Below, one piece after another: positions 10,201-22,355 of a stretch of 64,000 bases of DNA (position 1 is the first letter of the stretch; each line of letters begins with the position of its first letter). The stretch is from positions 1-64,000 of the forward strand of contig QYAI01000112.1 of NCBI GenBank assembly GCA_003988855.1, given 5' to 3'. The notes under the pieces were generated by a model, which saw only the letters and a list, made by a program, of their open reading frames with translations, had not been told where the DNA came from and did no database searches. The stretch is from Arachnopeziza araneosa (taxonomy: Eukaryota > Ascomycota > Leotiomycetes > Helotiales > Arachnopezizaceae). The translations under genes and the position numbers were made by a program.

Positions 10201-11348
10201 ATGTCTAACACACCGGTCCCTCATACCCGTTCAGTTTCCTATTATGGAGGATCGTACGATGACTTGGGTACTCTATACAAGAGCCAGATGTACGTGGAAC
10301 ATTTGAAGCCAGTCGTGACCACAAAGACCTATCCAATTGTCTTGGTCCATGGAGGTGGCCAAAGTGGAACGGTGCGTTTCTGTCATTTGGCAACTTAGGA
10401 AACTAACAGTTCAAAGACTTGGTTAAACAAACCCGATGGTGGGATGGGATGGGCAAACTGGTTCTTGAAGGAAGGATATGAGGTTCATATCATTGATCAG
10501 CCTCATACTGGACGATCTCCTTTAAGCCAAGAGATTCTCGCTAATCCAAAAGTAATCAAATCATTACCCGCGAAAAATATTGAAAACAATTTCACACATA
10601 CACGAGAAGGTGGTCGCTGGCCGCAAGCTCATCTTCATTCTCAATGGCCTGGGGTGATATAATCTTCTTTGTTTAAAAATTTGACTAATTCAGTCAGGCT
10701 GGGCAAAAAGGAGATCCGTACTTTGATGCCTACTTCGCTTCCACATCTCCAATGCTCTTGAAGACATCGGTGCAGGAGGAAGCACTTGTGACTGCTGGTA
10801 TCGCTCTACTGGATAAGATTGGCCCAGCAATTATCCTCGGTCACTCTCAAGGTGGTCTCTCCGGCTGGTTATGGGCAAATGCTCGGCCTAGTCTTGTGAA
10901 AGCCCTGGTTCAAATTGAACCCAAGGGACCTCCATACCACGAAGAATTTCCCGGGGGCTTCGGAACTCGACTATGGGGTCTGACTAGTGTTCGAATGTGC
11001 TTTGATCCTCAACCTCCTTCGCCCTCCCCAGCTCTACTTGAAATGGTTCACATCCCTGCAACTTCACCAAACGAAGATGGTGGCTGGCTTCAGAAGGAAC
11101 CAGCTAGGACTTTAACAAACTTACGGAAGATACCGATTCTTGTAGAGACTGGAGAGGCAAGTTACCATGCAAAATATGATCATTGGACTGTAAGGTTTCT
11201 TGAACAAGCAGGTTGTGAGGAGGTTGAGCATTTAAAGCTTGCTGATGTTGGAATTCATGGTAACGGCCATCTGCAAATGTGGGAGAAGAATAGTGATGAT
11301 ATTGTAGGAGTCCTTGAAAAGTGGATATCAAAAGCCACGAATTCGTAA
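10201..11348 (+). CDS. Alpha/beta hydrolase
   Basis: Three exons (10201-10371, 10417-10653, 10698-11348) join in phase to a 352-residue protein. Features of an alpha/beta-hydrolase fold are present: the oxyanion strand VLVHGGGQSG (residues 47-56), nucleophile elbow GHSQGG with Ser186, and a C-terminal His in VGIHGNGHLQ (His323 or His327). Intron 1 uses GTGCGT and ends AAAG; intron 2 ends CAGTCAG. There is no signal peptide, so it is probably cytosolic. The nearest general type is the esterase/lipase group with an insertion between the oxyanion loop and the nucleophile; substrate unknown. It shares an upstream region with the secreted tannase and might act on the released ester products, but that is only suggested by position. 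Confidence 0.85.
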
Positions 11349-12590
11349 ACGGCCTTTAATCGAAGAGATTGTGCAAAGTATTGTTTGGGCTTAAAGATTT
11401 CGAAATAGGACTCGAGGCTGTGAATTGCTTGAACTTCTGCATGAGTAAAGGAATCTAGAATAGAAGATTAGCTTCAAGATTCACAGTTTGACATTGGACA
11501 ACACTTCTTGAAATAAACATGACAGAAAGGGGAAACGGATTGAGTCACGTGCCTCGTCTAAAATCAAGGTCCGAGCGCCGATATGCTATCGCAATCCGTG
11601 AAATTCTTTGCTGCTCTTTAGATCCCTCCGCCTCGCAAGTGCAATGTTGTTTGGCAAAGTTGCCCAGCATGCCTTTCTTGATATATCGAGATGGCTTGAA
11701 ATCAGCGGGGGAGCCGCATCAGGTGATATGTGGCAAATCTGACCCCACTTACCGCAACGGGTTCAGCTGGCATGTGGCTGAGCGAGATGCATGACTGCCT
11801 GCGAGCGGCCTCATGCACAAAACCTCAATCTCCAACACCTCATCATCTCCATCGTGAGGACCCTTCTGACCTCAACGTTTTCTCATTCTACTCCTCTTGG
11901 TCGCTCTGAGGACATTGATCTGTTTCTTACGGGGCTTTCGAGCTTCTTTCTCTACATCTGGTACGTTTGTTTCGTCCTTGTTGTTGCCTAAACATCTATG
12001 AGCCTTCCAGCCTTATTCACGTTTGTTCTTGATTCAGATCTTCCATCACTTTGGGAAGCTCAGAACTCTGCTGGGGATTCAAGACAGATCCTCTATTTGA
12101 ATCTGGAACTCTTCAAAGGTACTTGTCCATCTCCCGGCTGCGCGTTTCCTCCAGCTGTCTTGGTGGGGGCTGTATCATTTGTGGCCTTTGCCTGGTGGGG
12201 TAGCATGTCAATTGCTCTTGTATACTCCGCAAAACCCCTTATATCTCCATGTTTCCACGTCTGATGTTTGTTTCCAATGCTCTTTGTACAACCAGGGGTG
12301 GACATTTAACTTCATTGTTTACTTCCAGTCCTTACCCCTTGTGTTTCAGTCTTTGACCATTGAAAACACAATTCATGTACTTTCATCATCTCTGAGACAT
12401 TTTCTTTGACAACCAACCTGGTTTTACTCTGAACGGCAAAATCACCGTCTTGGAAGGCATAATCACATCATGTACATTCCACTGAACTATTAATTTACTT
12501 CTAGGCTCATGCTGACATCTTTAACTCTATTAGTAGCGACTTTGAACCCAACTCCCGGCTCATATTTGACCTGTGCGTGAACTCGGTGCT
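11349..12590. other. Intergenic and probable 5' leader of the next gene
   Basis: No recognisable gene. Open stretches here lack coding character. The pyrimidine-rich sequence from about 11800 to 12500 is typical of a fungal promoter and leader and may contain a 5'UTR intron. Confidence 0.35.
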
Positions 12591-15297
12591 ATGGATCCTA
12601 TGGACGGACCAGATGGCTTGGCAGCATTGGAGCCAATTGCCAATGGCCAAAACAATTCTCCTTCTCCCGCCCCTCCTCCATTTTCTCAAAGTGGGTTTCT
12701 CATAAACTGGTCGTTTGACAAAGCTGACGGGTTCAAAGTTGAAGAGCGCGGTAATGTTATTCAACGACTCTACTCCAACTCATACGATTGGCCTGAGAGC
12801 AAAGAGGAACTTCGTCAGCGCGATCATAGTGCCGTTGAGTACTCAAAAGGAGAACTCAATCATGGTGACACTTTGGTTTTCGTTGATTTCCCTAATGGTG
12901 TCAAGGTTGTAGATTTTACGGGCTTTGAGCTTAAAACCCCTCATCGTGTTCACTCGGAAAATCTCCTCAAAACAGGTTCCCCTATTTTCAAGAAGATGTT
13001 GGAGCCGCTCTTGCAAGCCAGATTCCGTCGTCGTCGTGGCTTTGCTGCTACTTCAGGAGCTCAAGGAAAGCCACTACCAGTTGGAATTGAGTATGTTTTG
13101 GACCTTACTCCTCCAGATGAAGGTGATGATGCAACCATTCTCATTACCGACTTGAGCTGTTCTCGCGGTGTCCTTGCTTGGTTCACTTCTTGCCGAAGAC
13201 TTCATGTCGCTACTACTATGGCTGGTGGTAGGGATGAGATTGTAGTCGACAGGGAGTTGTCGAATCCTGAACCTACCTCGCCAAATAAGAAAGCTTTTCA
13301 TCTTAGCGGGTTTACTCCGTTCCAGACTACAGAGGATGACCTTACATCTCCATCCCAAAACTCCGAGTTTGCTACAGCTCTGGAGGGAAGTGATACAAAC
13401 GCAGCCCTACAACAAGCACTGAAGGAGAGTAAGGAGGAATCCATACGCAAGGCAATTGAAGATGCTCGGAAGAGCGAAGACCAGAACGATGGAGTTGTTC
13501 TTCTTGACTATTGCCCTATTCGTCATAGAGCCGGTATTGAAAGACTCTTGCAGCTCATCGAGGGAAAGATCGCACGACTTGATTCTGCGCCTAAGATCTG
13601 GACCATCGTTATGTTGGCCAAGTTCTTTAAGTGTACTTCGGTTGTTGTAAGTTATGAATAACTCTTATCGTGATGGTTTGTTGACCTCTCCATAGAAGGA
13701 CTATGTTACAACTTGGCTGTTCGCTGAGCCGAACTGCAAGTTCATCGAGATCTTGCCTGAAGCTGCTCTTCGAATTGGCTACGCCCTCGAGACCGAATCC
13801 ATTACTCGTCGAGCATTCGCTATTCTTGTCTCCGAAGAAGCTATGCGAGTTGGCACTCCGTTGTACTTCAATTCCTTGTTGGATGATGTACAGAAGGCTC
13901 CGTACGAAAAGAAATTGTCACGATTCGGACGTATTCGAGAAACAGATAAGCTGGACGACGACATGATCAATACCATTCAACATGCTGGTCGAGCTTTCTC
14001 CACTCGGATTGAGTGTATTCTACAAGATCTTCTGAGCCCTGAACTCCGTTGGATTCAAGACCTTCCAGAGTATGAGAAATTGGATCGCCTCTCGAGATTT
14101 GCCAACAATTTGCCAGGCAAGCTTCCCAAGGCACTTGTTGTGGCTCAGCTTGGAACCACTCGCCTCAAGGTTCAGCTTTTGAATTATGTTCGAGGAAGAT
14201 TGTATTCCTGTCTCGCTCAGCCATTGACCCTCCACCAATCTAGACTAGCCACTGAGCATCGAGATGCTGAACGATGGACTTCGACACCTCCAAGCATATT
14301 TGGCGTTTTGTACAATTCGCTCTCGGACTGTGAACGATCCATCTCCAAATTCCTCTGGTCCAATTTCCGTGACCAAGACTGGAGCCTTGATGTCTTCAGC
14401 GGCCTTGATATCGATACCGTAAACCCTTTCGATAACTTCCATGAACTGACTTACAATCTTGTAAATGCTCACAAGATCAAAAAGTCCTACATTACTGACC
14501 TCCACGCCGGCCAAAACGATTTCAACCGAGCCGTTATCAAGGCAATTCAAGACCATGACTACAACGATGGTGATTTTACCCAGGAGGCTTTCGTTCAATA
14601 TCCTGGACCCGGACCCTCGCATGATCATCCCCTTTCTGGTGGCAAGACTCATAGTCCATTGGATATCTTCGGTACAAAGAAGCTCTTCTCTGCTCTTGTG
14701 GATGCTGACGGTTTCTACCCCACCCCTCCAGCTGACGGGTCTATCCCTGCTGACAGCCCATACTTTTGCTTATCTCGATTCCTCAAGCAAGTATCGGATC
14801 ACATCCGTGAGATTGCTCGCACTTTGCTGTCCCGAGGCGACTGCGAGTTTGCCGAGTTGATTGATTCAATCACTTGTCTTACCGACAATGAGTACAAGTT
14901 CCTTCCACTCTGGGCTGGTGGTATGGATGATGGTACCGGTGGTGTTTTTGACGAGATGATTCCATCCGCTGATCGAGGTGGTCCCGTTGGTCCTGGACCT
15001 TCATACCATACCGGTTCGACCTTGAACTCCTGGGCTGGATCCGACATTGCCCCCGAGGACAGCTTCTCCGTCGTCGATACCGTCACTGATGGTGTCAATT
15101 CCAGTGTTCAAGTCGAAGACGGAAATCTCTCCCACGTCGACCGTAGAACCGTCATCTCTGAGGATGATTTCCCTGCCGATGTTGGGATGAAATCTGCTAA
15201 TTCAGAGGGCACCTTGACTCCAGCAACCCTCAGCGATCATGATGAGGATTTCTTGGACGACGAGGATTATGATGACCTAGAACTCTACAATGAGTAG
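12591..15297 (+). CDS. Large protein of unknown function, conserved-looking, acidic tail
   Basis: Two exons (12591-13646, 13696-15297; GTAAGT donor, CATAG acceptor, phase 0) give 885 residues. The start is the ATG of MDPMDGPDG; the open frame reaches further only through a GTG. The first third contains a BTB-like stretch (VDFTGFELKTPHRVHSENLL, then KTGSPIFKKML) without a complete domain. Around residues 260-300 an Ala/Glu/Ser-rich helix (ALQQALKESKEESIRKAIED) has the alternating look of a ubiquitin-interacting motif. The C-terminal 60 residues are strongly acidic. There are no membrane segments or signal peptide, and the long well-maintained reading frame indicates a real gene. I do not recognise a named family and assign no function. 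Confidence 0.85.
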
Positions 15298-16058
15298 GTA
15301 AAATGGATATCTACATTCGTAGATGGTAATAATTGCATTGTTGGCGTCTGTTTATTAGCTAGATGATTGCTGATGATACCATGAGAAATGAGAAATTATG
15401 TCACCCGATTCCATTAGATCTGCATCTGATGAATTTGGTTCTGGCCAATGTTCCAGAAAGGCTCCATAAGTGTGATAATTTCGTCGAAAGAGAAATTCGA
15501 ATACGGAAACTAGTATCATCTTGAAGATCTAGCCCATCTGAATGTTATGCAAACCATAAATGGCTTTGATTGATTAATTATACTTGCAGAAAATTCAAGT
15601 TTATTGTGATTACTTGCGCTATCTTGAGAAGACTAGAATCTCTGGATCAACTTGACTACCTATCTAAAAGTACAATCCACGCAAGCTTTCAACGCGCAAG
15701 CATCTTGAACCTGATATAAACCTTACCTTTCGAGAATTCAAGCCTTTTACTGAACGGACCAAGAATGCCACAGAATTTAAATCTGCAGAATTCCTGATCC
15801 TTCATTCTCACTTTTATCTTCAACGCCTTGGCAAGAGAATTGCATCCTCGACAGGCATTTGACCACTGCTAGTCGTCGAACTATCCTCTCAAACACCCTC
15901 TCGGAATCTGCGATGACCCAAATAGCAAAGCTGACGTCGCTCCCATCAGCCTAACCCCGCACCTCAGCCTCGTCTCCAAGGATGCCTGTTCCCCTCCTCT
16001 CCTACATAAGAAACAACTTTCCCTTCATCGCTCATGAGAATCATCCCAATCGCCCATT
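15298..16058. other. Intergenic
   Basis: Non-coding by eye. It probably includes the 3'UTR of the preceding gene and, from about 15800, the GC-richer promoter of the UCH gene. Confidence 0.35.
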
Positions 16059-16858
16059 ATGACCATTCCAGTTGTATACGTCAACGGAAAGAAGACCTTT
16101 ACGGTTCTTGGTAACCTCTTCTCCTCACCTTAGCATCAATCACTCCACTGACCCAAGTAGAAAACCACCCTGAAGTCTTCAACACCCTCGCCCCCAAACT
16201 CGGACTCTCTCCCGACTTTGAATTCTACGATGTCTATTCCCTCACCGAAGCCTCGCTGCTGTCTCACATCCCACGACCCGTCCTTGCCCTCCTGGTTATA
16301 ATCCCGCTCACGCCAGCCTGGGCCCAGGACCGGCAATCCGAAGACGAGCACCTCTCCGCGTACACAGGGAAAGGGCCACAGGAGCCGATCGTCTGGTTCA
16401 AGCAGACCATCGGGCACGCATGCGGCTCCATTGGCCTGATCCACTGCTTGATGAACGGCCCTGCAAAGGCACATGTCCTGCCCAACTCGACCCTCGCGAA
16501 ACTACGGGAGGAGGCTATACCGCTGGGCATGGAAGAGAGGGCGCAGTTGCTGTACGATAGTCAGGAGTTGGAGGACGCGCATCAGGGTGTGGCCGAGATG
16601 GGAGACACGATTCCGCCTGATGCCGAGGGCGGAAACAAGACGGGACATTTCGTCGCGTTTGTGAAGGAGGAAGGGAGGTTGTGGGAGTTGGAAGGGAGCA
16701 GGAAGGGGCCATTGGATAGAGGGGCGCTGGGAGAGGAGGAGGATGTTTTGTCTGCTGAGGGAGTGAGGTTGGGGTTGGGAAGGCTGATTGATCTAGAGGA
16801 GGCTGCTGGAGGAGGGAATTTGAGGTTCAGCTGTATTGCTCTCGCGAAGAAGAACTGA
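16059..16858 (+). CDS. Ubiquitin carboxyl-terminal hydrolase, UCH-L family (peptidase C12)
   Basis: Two exons (16059-16110, 16161-16858) encode 249 residues, the size of yeast Yuh1 and mammalian UCHL1/UCHL3. These enzymes remove small adducts and short extensions from the C terminus of ubiquitin-like precursors. Catalytic residues are clear: Gln99 and Cys105 in QTIGHACGSIGL and His180 in TGHFVAF. The usual Asp of the ELDG motif is Glu195 here (LWELEGSRKGP), which could still orient the His. The intron has a GTAACC donor and CAAGTAG acceptor; the junction gives VLENHPEVF, matching the family. A nearer upstream ATG (16033) is out of frame. The gene is GC-rich like the block that follows it. Confidence 0.93.
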
Positions 16859-17437
16859 GGATAGGCAATACTCTACCGTGTGGTGACGCTCCGCTGGCCC
16901 TCCGGGGGCCACTGCCGTGGCGGCCGTTCTTTTTCTCTCTCCTATATGTCCACAGCCAGCCTCCACGGCAGCGGAGCGTCACTCTCACCGACCTGCCCAA
17001 AACGGGCACAAGAGCAGTCTTTTCCCAGGCGACCGAGAACGAGCACGAAAACGACGGTAATATAAATGCCCCAAGCACGAGCCTGGAGGAAGGGCAGCAC
17101 GCACAACGGGAACAGCGGCAGTGGCGCGCCCAGTGCAGCAGCACCAGCCCAAAAGAGCAAAAGGGTGCCCATTGGCGGGAGTTACGATGGCTGACCAAGC
17201 CCCGCCGCGATTACTCAGTGCTGCTCCATGGCATCGCAACACGCCGTCGTCGTCCACCCCCCTGCGGGCCATGAATCCAAAACCCCCATCTCAGGCACCA
17301 TCGCCCGCACAGACAGGAAACGCCTACCTGCCGGCTGCGGTCGTCGTCGCACAGCAGCAGAGGGGAGGGGAGGGAAGCGCAAAATCAGTCAATCGTATAT
17401 ATAGCATTCCTGGCCCCGGCGCGCATGCAGCAGCCGG

Positions 17438-17443
17438 CCAGCA

Positions 17444-17475
<32 letters not shown>
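17438..17475. repeat. (CCAG)n microsatellite
   Basis: About nine tandem CCAG units with slight variation at the left end, followed at 17480-17530 by a short GAGCAGC-type repeat. It lies in non-coding GC-rich DNA. Confidence 0.8.
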
Positions 17476-17869
17476 CCCATGTAGCACAGCGAGCAGCGAG
17501 CAGCGAGCAGCAAGCAACGAGCAGCAGCACCAGTCAGTGTCCCTCGCTGTCAGCTTACCTCCCTCCCAAACCCACTCGCCAACACAAATTATCATCGGCC
17601 GTTTACGCCCCACGCAGAAACGCTACGCTGTACCACGCGCCGTCGTCGTCGTCGGAATGGCCTGCTCGCTCGCTCGCTCGCTCACGCGCACTAGTAAGGA
17701 GCGGATCGAGACGAGCGTAGGGGACGCTGGGCTGGACTGGACGGGCACTGGACGGGCACCCTAGATATCTGCACTTTGGGCGGGGCCCCCGTGGCCTTGC
17801 CCCGGTCTGCTGCTCCTGACTCGTCGTCCCGTACGCTGAGGCGGGCCCTGGCCCTTCTAGAAGAGCCCG

Positions 17870-17896
17870 CATCCTCCTCCTCCTCCTCCTCCTCCG

Positions 17897-17933
<37 letters not shown>

Positions 17934-17936
17934 CGT
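17870..17936. repeat. (TCC)n followed by (CTCGTC)n repeats
   Basis: A trinucleotide TCC run changes into a hexanucleotide CTCGTC run. On the minus strand this would read as Glu/Asp repeats, which explains the acidic open frame there. I do not regard it as coding. Confidence 0.8.
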
Positions 17937-18145
17937 TTGAGGTGAGCTGAGGCACGCGGAGATTCCGCATTGATGACTGATTGCTGAGACGGGCCTGCTG
18001 CTTGAGATTGGGAACGAGATCGCTGTCGTGAGCGTCGTCATCGTTATACGTAGCTGCGATGGTGAGAGATGTGCCCTCCTCGGGCTATTTCTGTCCATGG
18101 TGAGGAGGAGGAGGGAGGGAGAATGTAGGAAGGGATTCCTTCTCA

Positions 18146-18259
18146 CTGATTGACTGACTGATGGATTAATTGATTGATTGATTGACTGATGGATTGATTG
18201 ATTGATTGACTGATGGATGGATGGATTGATTGACTGACTGATGGATGGATAGATGGATG

Positions 18260-18293
<34 letters not shown>

Positions 18294-18341
18294 CTGACCG
18301 ATGGATGACTGATTGTCTGATTGTCTGATTGATTGACTACC
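18146..18341. repeat. Tetranucleotide repeat tract (TGAT/TGAC/GGAT)
   Basis: About 200 bases of interwoven TTGA, CTGA and TGGA units. The minus strand reads Gln-Ser-Ile-Asn repeats in one frame, a by-product of the repeat. It is the longest microsatellite in the block and is likely hypervariable. Confidence 0.85.
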
Positions 18342-18657
18342 TACAACGATAACCACGACTACAGTACTTGCTGGGGTATAATCCAAACCAAACCAAACTA
18401 CCTAGATCTAGTGCTCCCATTGCACTTGGCTTCATCTCCTGTGCTTCCATATCCCATGCCTCTACTCCATGCCTCTACTCCATGATCCTCTTCTCGCCAG
18501 CCAGCCCATGCTTGAAACTGGAAACGGGCTCCCTCCCATTCGGGCCTTTACCCTTCGTCGCCGTGACCTGAACCTGAACCCAACCTGATCCCATCCGACG
18601 CCAGATCCTAATGCAATGATGAATGCCATTACCCACGTCTCCGTATCCCATGCAGGC

Positions 18658-20635
18658 CTACCAGGGAATCACCATCTCCCGCCGCCGCTCCTCCCCGTTG
18701 AGACTGCCCTTCACGGGCTGCAGGCAGGAGACGCTGGCCTCGCGCCGGCCCTCGTCAAAGCTCATGTGGATGCAGCGCGCGGCGGCCCACTCGGGGACGT
18801 AGTCGCTCTTGGGCGTGTCGTCGGCCTCGAGATCGAGATACTCCTCCTCCACCTCGGCCAGCCAGCTCATGATCTTGCCCACCACGATGCCGTCACAGAT
18901 GCCCTCCTTGCGCGGGCTGCGGAGCAGCAGCTCAATGGCCTGTTTCCGGAGGGCGCGGTGCCGGTAGACCCAGCCGATGGTCATGAGGGGCACGATGATC
19001 TGCATGTCGAAGACCTCGCTGCCCGTCTTCATGTCTGGTTCTTGTGCGAGGAGGATGCGGGCGATGTCGACGAGCTCTTCCAGTTCTGTTGTGAAGCGGC
19101 TGTTGTTGACCAAGGAGGAGTGGGAGTTGTTGCTAGCGATGGAGAGGTAGCCCGCTAACCAGTGCAGCCGGAGGGTGCTCGCGAGGAGGAAATCCCGCTG
19201 TGAGGCGCTCCGGCTCCGCGAGTGGTTGAGGAGTGGCCGGAATGCTGAATCCCACCTCTCGTACTCCTTCAGCGTGCCGACCCTCTCTTCAAACGTGGGG
19301 TCGACATCGAAGAAGAGACTCCCCTGCTCCCTCTCCTCGCCCATCGAGAACTGGTGGAGGTGCATGGTGCTCCGGAGCCAGTGCATGCTCCGCCGGATGA
19401 CCAGCTCCAGAACGTGGCGCGCCTGCTCCAGGTCCCGGAACACGGATGGCATCTCGTCGATGTGCTCCTGTCCAAAGTGGCGGTACTGCTCGTGGGCCTC
19501 GCGGGTGCGGCCATCGGCATAGGTCATGACCTGGATCTCGAGGGCGGTAAAGGCGCGCAGGATGTCGTCTTCCACCACGTGGGGATTCTCGCTGCCGATG
19601 CGGGTGCGGAATTTGTTCCCTGGGGACGCACTCGCCTCGGCCGGCTTGTAGAAGGCGGATGTCCATTCTCGGATGAGGCGGAGGCCTGAGTAGACTTGGT
19701 TGACGGCCAGCTCGTGATATCCATGGTAGGACTCGAAACAGTAGAAGAGCAGGCAGGCGATGAGGGTGGTGCGGAGATCACAGAAACCACCGGCGACGTC
19801 GCGCCGGAGGAGACAGAGGGCTTTGCTGTATTGTCGAAATGCGTTATGATGACGTAGGGTCCCGACGGTATTCTCGGGCCATGGTGATGTCGAGGTGAGA
19901 TCCAAGGTACCAATTGCGATTACTGCATGCCGTATCGAGGGTGAGTTTTCACAGGCTTGGAGCATGAGCCGGGTCCAGAGATCGGCCGTCAGCGAAGAGG
20001 ATAATTGGTGCGAGGTGCGGGAACAGAAGGTCTGAAAGGCCTGATACTCGTACGGCGTCTGGAAGAGCATGCGCGTCGGCGAGGGATATAATTTGGGCGG
20101 GTGAGAGGGCGATGGACTGAGGGTTGGAGAATCCGACGTGGAGGATGCGGATGGGGAGAGCGGACTCTTGTCCTTGGGGACGAGGACTCGTGAGCCTTTG
20201 GTGGAAGCCGGTTTCAAGGGCGGTTTGTTGGAATAGCCATCACATTTGTGGCCGAAGCGTACACATCTCATGCAACTGGGTTTGGTCTCATCGCACTTGA
20301 CGCGTCGGATCCTGAGCGGGTCAGTATGGGAGAGATGAGCGAGATGCAAGAGGAGACGAGAGTGAGATGTGAGTGAGATGCAAGAGGAGATGAGGGTAAG
20401 ATGCAAAGATGAATGCGTGTGAGATGGGAGATGAAGATGAGTTTAGCCGTGTCGAGGATGAGATGGTGTTGTGAGGATGAGATGAAAGATGAATCCGGGT
20501 ATGAGGCTGAACAACTCACTTGCACGTCTGACAACCCGTCTTCACCTTGGGCTTGCTCGCCCTCGTCTTCTTAATCTTCAGATCGGAATCCGTCTCTGGA
20601 CTCTGGACCGGGCTCTGCAGGAATCGATCGTCCAT
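18658..20635 (-). CDS. Zn2Cys6 fungal-type transcription factor
   Basis: Two exons (20635-20520, 20311-18658) give 589 residues. The Zn2Cys6 DNA-binding cluster is split by the intron: Cys35 and Cys38 (TGCQTCK) come from exon 1 and Cys45, Cys52, Cys55 and Cys62 (VKCDETKPSCMRCVRFGHKC) from exon 2, giving the C-x2-C-x6-C-x6-C-x2-C-x6-C spacing. The GTGAGT donor and CTCAG acceptor join in phase (AA|G, Lys). A basic Lys-rich stretch (IKKTRASKPK) precedes the cluster. The remainder has the composition of the fungal-specific regulatory region (LTADLWTRLMLQACENSPSI and following), as in the ARCA-like/DUF3468 group. Codons are far more GC-rich than in most neighbours. Target genes unknown. It has a very long upstream intergenic region (about 4 kb). 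Confidence 0.92.
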
Positions 20636-20681
20636 GAAAGGGGCCGTCTGGGGGGCTGTGATCCAGCCCAAGCAACATCAA

Positions 20682-20763
20682 CTCTCTCTCTCTCTCTCTC
20701 GGCGGTCAAGAGCAGGAGCGGCGTGCAAGAGTGGGCGCAACGACAGCCTTATATTCGGTGGGT

Positions 20764-20795
<32 letters not shown>

Positions 20796-20805
20796 AGTCA
20801 GTCTG
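20682..20805. repeat. (CT)n and (GTCT)n microsatellites
   Basis: A CT run at 20682-20700 and a GTCT run at about 20763-20805 lie within 170 bases upstream of the Zn2Cys6 start codon, so they are in the probable 5' leader or core promoter. Confidence 0.8.
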
Positions 20806-21011
20806 TAGCCGGCATGAAGCTGACAGCATCAGACCGTGTGGACGGGATGTCAGTCTAACTCGCGAGTGAGAGCTGGTCCATAAATAATAAGCTCATGCCT
20901 CACGACCGGCCACCGGACAGGCATCCTATCGCATCGCAGCGTGGCGGTTCGCTTCGGGGAATTTGACGGACAGGGCTCTGTGACGACTGAGACGGCGGAT
21001 GGGATCTTTTG

Positions 21012-21080
21012 AGGGTGGTGGTGGTGGTGGTGGTAGTGGTGGTGGTGGTAGTGGTGGTGGTGGTAGTGGTGGTGGTGGTA
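21012..21080. repeat. (GGT)n minisatellite with periodic AGT
   Basis: GGT units are interrupted at regular intervals by AGT, giving a higher-order unit of about 15 bases. It would read as poly-Gly/Ser; no gene supports translation. Confidence 0.8.
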
Positions 21081-21231
21081 TAGTGCTGTGGTGTGTTGTG
21101 TGGTGTGTGTTGTTGAGTGCGAGTGCGAGTCCGAGGGAGGGAGAGAAAGAGAGAAGAAAGTGGTGCCTACTGTACGGTAGAAGGTGAAAAGAGGCCCCCT
21201 TTCTTTAGGCTACCTACCTTCTTCTCCACCA

Positions 21232-21376
21232 TCATCAAGATATCACCATCATCAAATATCCGCATCATCAAATATCCGCATCATCAAATATCCGCACCAT
21301 AAATATCCCCATCATCAAATATCCCCATCATCAAATATCGCCATCATAAAAATATCACCATCATAAATCAAATCCA
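21232..21376. repeat. Tandem repeat of ATCATCAAATATC-type units
   Basis: About nine or ten imperfect copies of a 14-17 base unit (CATCATCAAATATCC and variants with CCG or CAC). Copies vary in length, so it is a decaying minisatellite rather than a spaced array; there are no unique spacers. Confidence 0.75.
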
Positions 21377-22253
21377 TCATCATCCGTCGTAAAATATTAC
21401 CACTTTCCCTAGGACTGCCCCCTTTGGGCCTTTAGGCCTTTTGGTCCTGACCTCAGTCCCTGCTAGGGCCTCTCTGGCTTGGCCCTGTTCGTCACCCTCA
21501 CCCTCAGCCAACACCAACACCAACAAAACACCACCACCACCACCACCATCACAGGCACAGCACACTGAAGCATCAGCACTACCTCCCTCCCTCCCTCCCT
21601 CTTCCTCTCTGCACTTTGTGCCAAAAGCGTTTCCCTCCCCGGATCGCCGTAAGCGCTGACGGTCCCTCGACAGGGCATCGCTCATCCACCCAATCGAGCC
21701 GCGATTCTCGTATACAACGTAGGTCGGCGACAGGGGCTCTGCTCGCTCTACTCTCGACACCGACACGCTCCATTGCTGACGGAGCGTTGGATTGATAAAC
21801 AAGACGCTCTCGCTATGTCCGATGGACTGCGCGAGGCTGCTTCGTATCCCGTCACCTATCACCAGGGCCGGATGAGCTGTCCAGGCCCCCCCCACCACGG
21901 CACGCATCACTGAGAAGAGAATCAAATAAGCTCAGAGAGGGATCGAGAGGATCGGATCTCGACTAGAGATGACAAGAGATCGTCCTGGGACCGGACTCCG
22001 AGACTGACAAACCACTCCCCCCCCCTTCGCACGATAATCTAAAGGGTCATGCTCGTCACTGTTGTTGCTGCTGCTGTTGGCGTCGTAAGATGGAAGAGGA
22101 AGGTCACGGCGCCGTGTTTTGATTTCATTCTCATGCTTTCTCTACTCTCTCGCCCTCTTCCTTCTGGCTTCGGTATTACCTCACGTGAGTAGGACCGACC
22201 AGCGCGACCCTCAACCCAGTTTCTGTTACAGTCAGGTCCAGCCGTCACATCCT

Positions 22254-22355
22254 CACTCATTCGTCAGCTCGTTTTCCTCTCTCTCTCTCACACACACACT
22301 CATTCGTCAGCTCGTTTTCCTCCCTCTCTCTCTCTCTCTTCCTCCCTCCCTCCCT
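22254..22355. repeat. Short direct duplication with CT-rich filler
   Basis: The segment CATTCGTCAGCTCGTTTTCC occurs at about 22257 and again at about 22302, each followed by a CT-rich run. A similar duplication of a CTCTCTCTCCGCGCGCC unit occurs at about 22633-22672. Both look like slippage-driven tandem duplications. Confidence 0.75.

Larger units (their letters stand above)
16859..18657. other. GC-rich low-complexity intergenic block
   Basis: No supported gene. Long open stretches occur on both strands (for example 17121-17720), but they translate to Ala/Ser/Pro/Gln-biased or tetrapeptide-repeat products that simply mirror simple repeats. It lies between the 3' ends of the convergent UCH and Zn2Cys6 genes. 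Confidence 0.5.

Noticed and set aside
17121..17720. 199-codon plus-strand frame with Ala/Gln/Ser/Pro bias
   Set aside because: Composition follows the GC-rich repeats; overlapping long frames on the other strand show that GC content alone keeps it open.
17691..18386. 231-codon minus-strand frame rich in Gln-Ser-Ile-Asn
   Set aside because: It is the translation of the TGAT/TGAC and CTCGTC microsatellites, with no start context or conserved part.
21232..21376. Possible CRISPR-like array
   Set aside because: Units follow one another without unique spacers and vary in length; it is a tandem minisatellite in a eukaryote.
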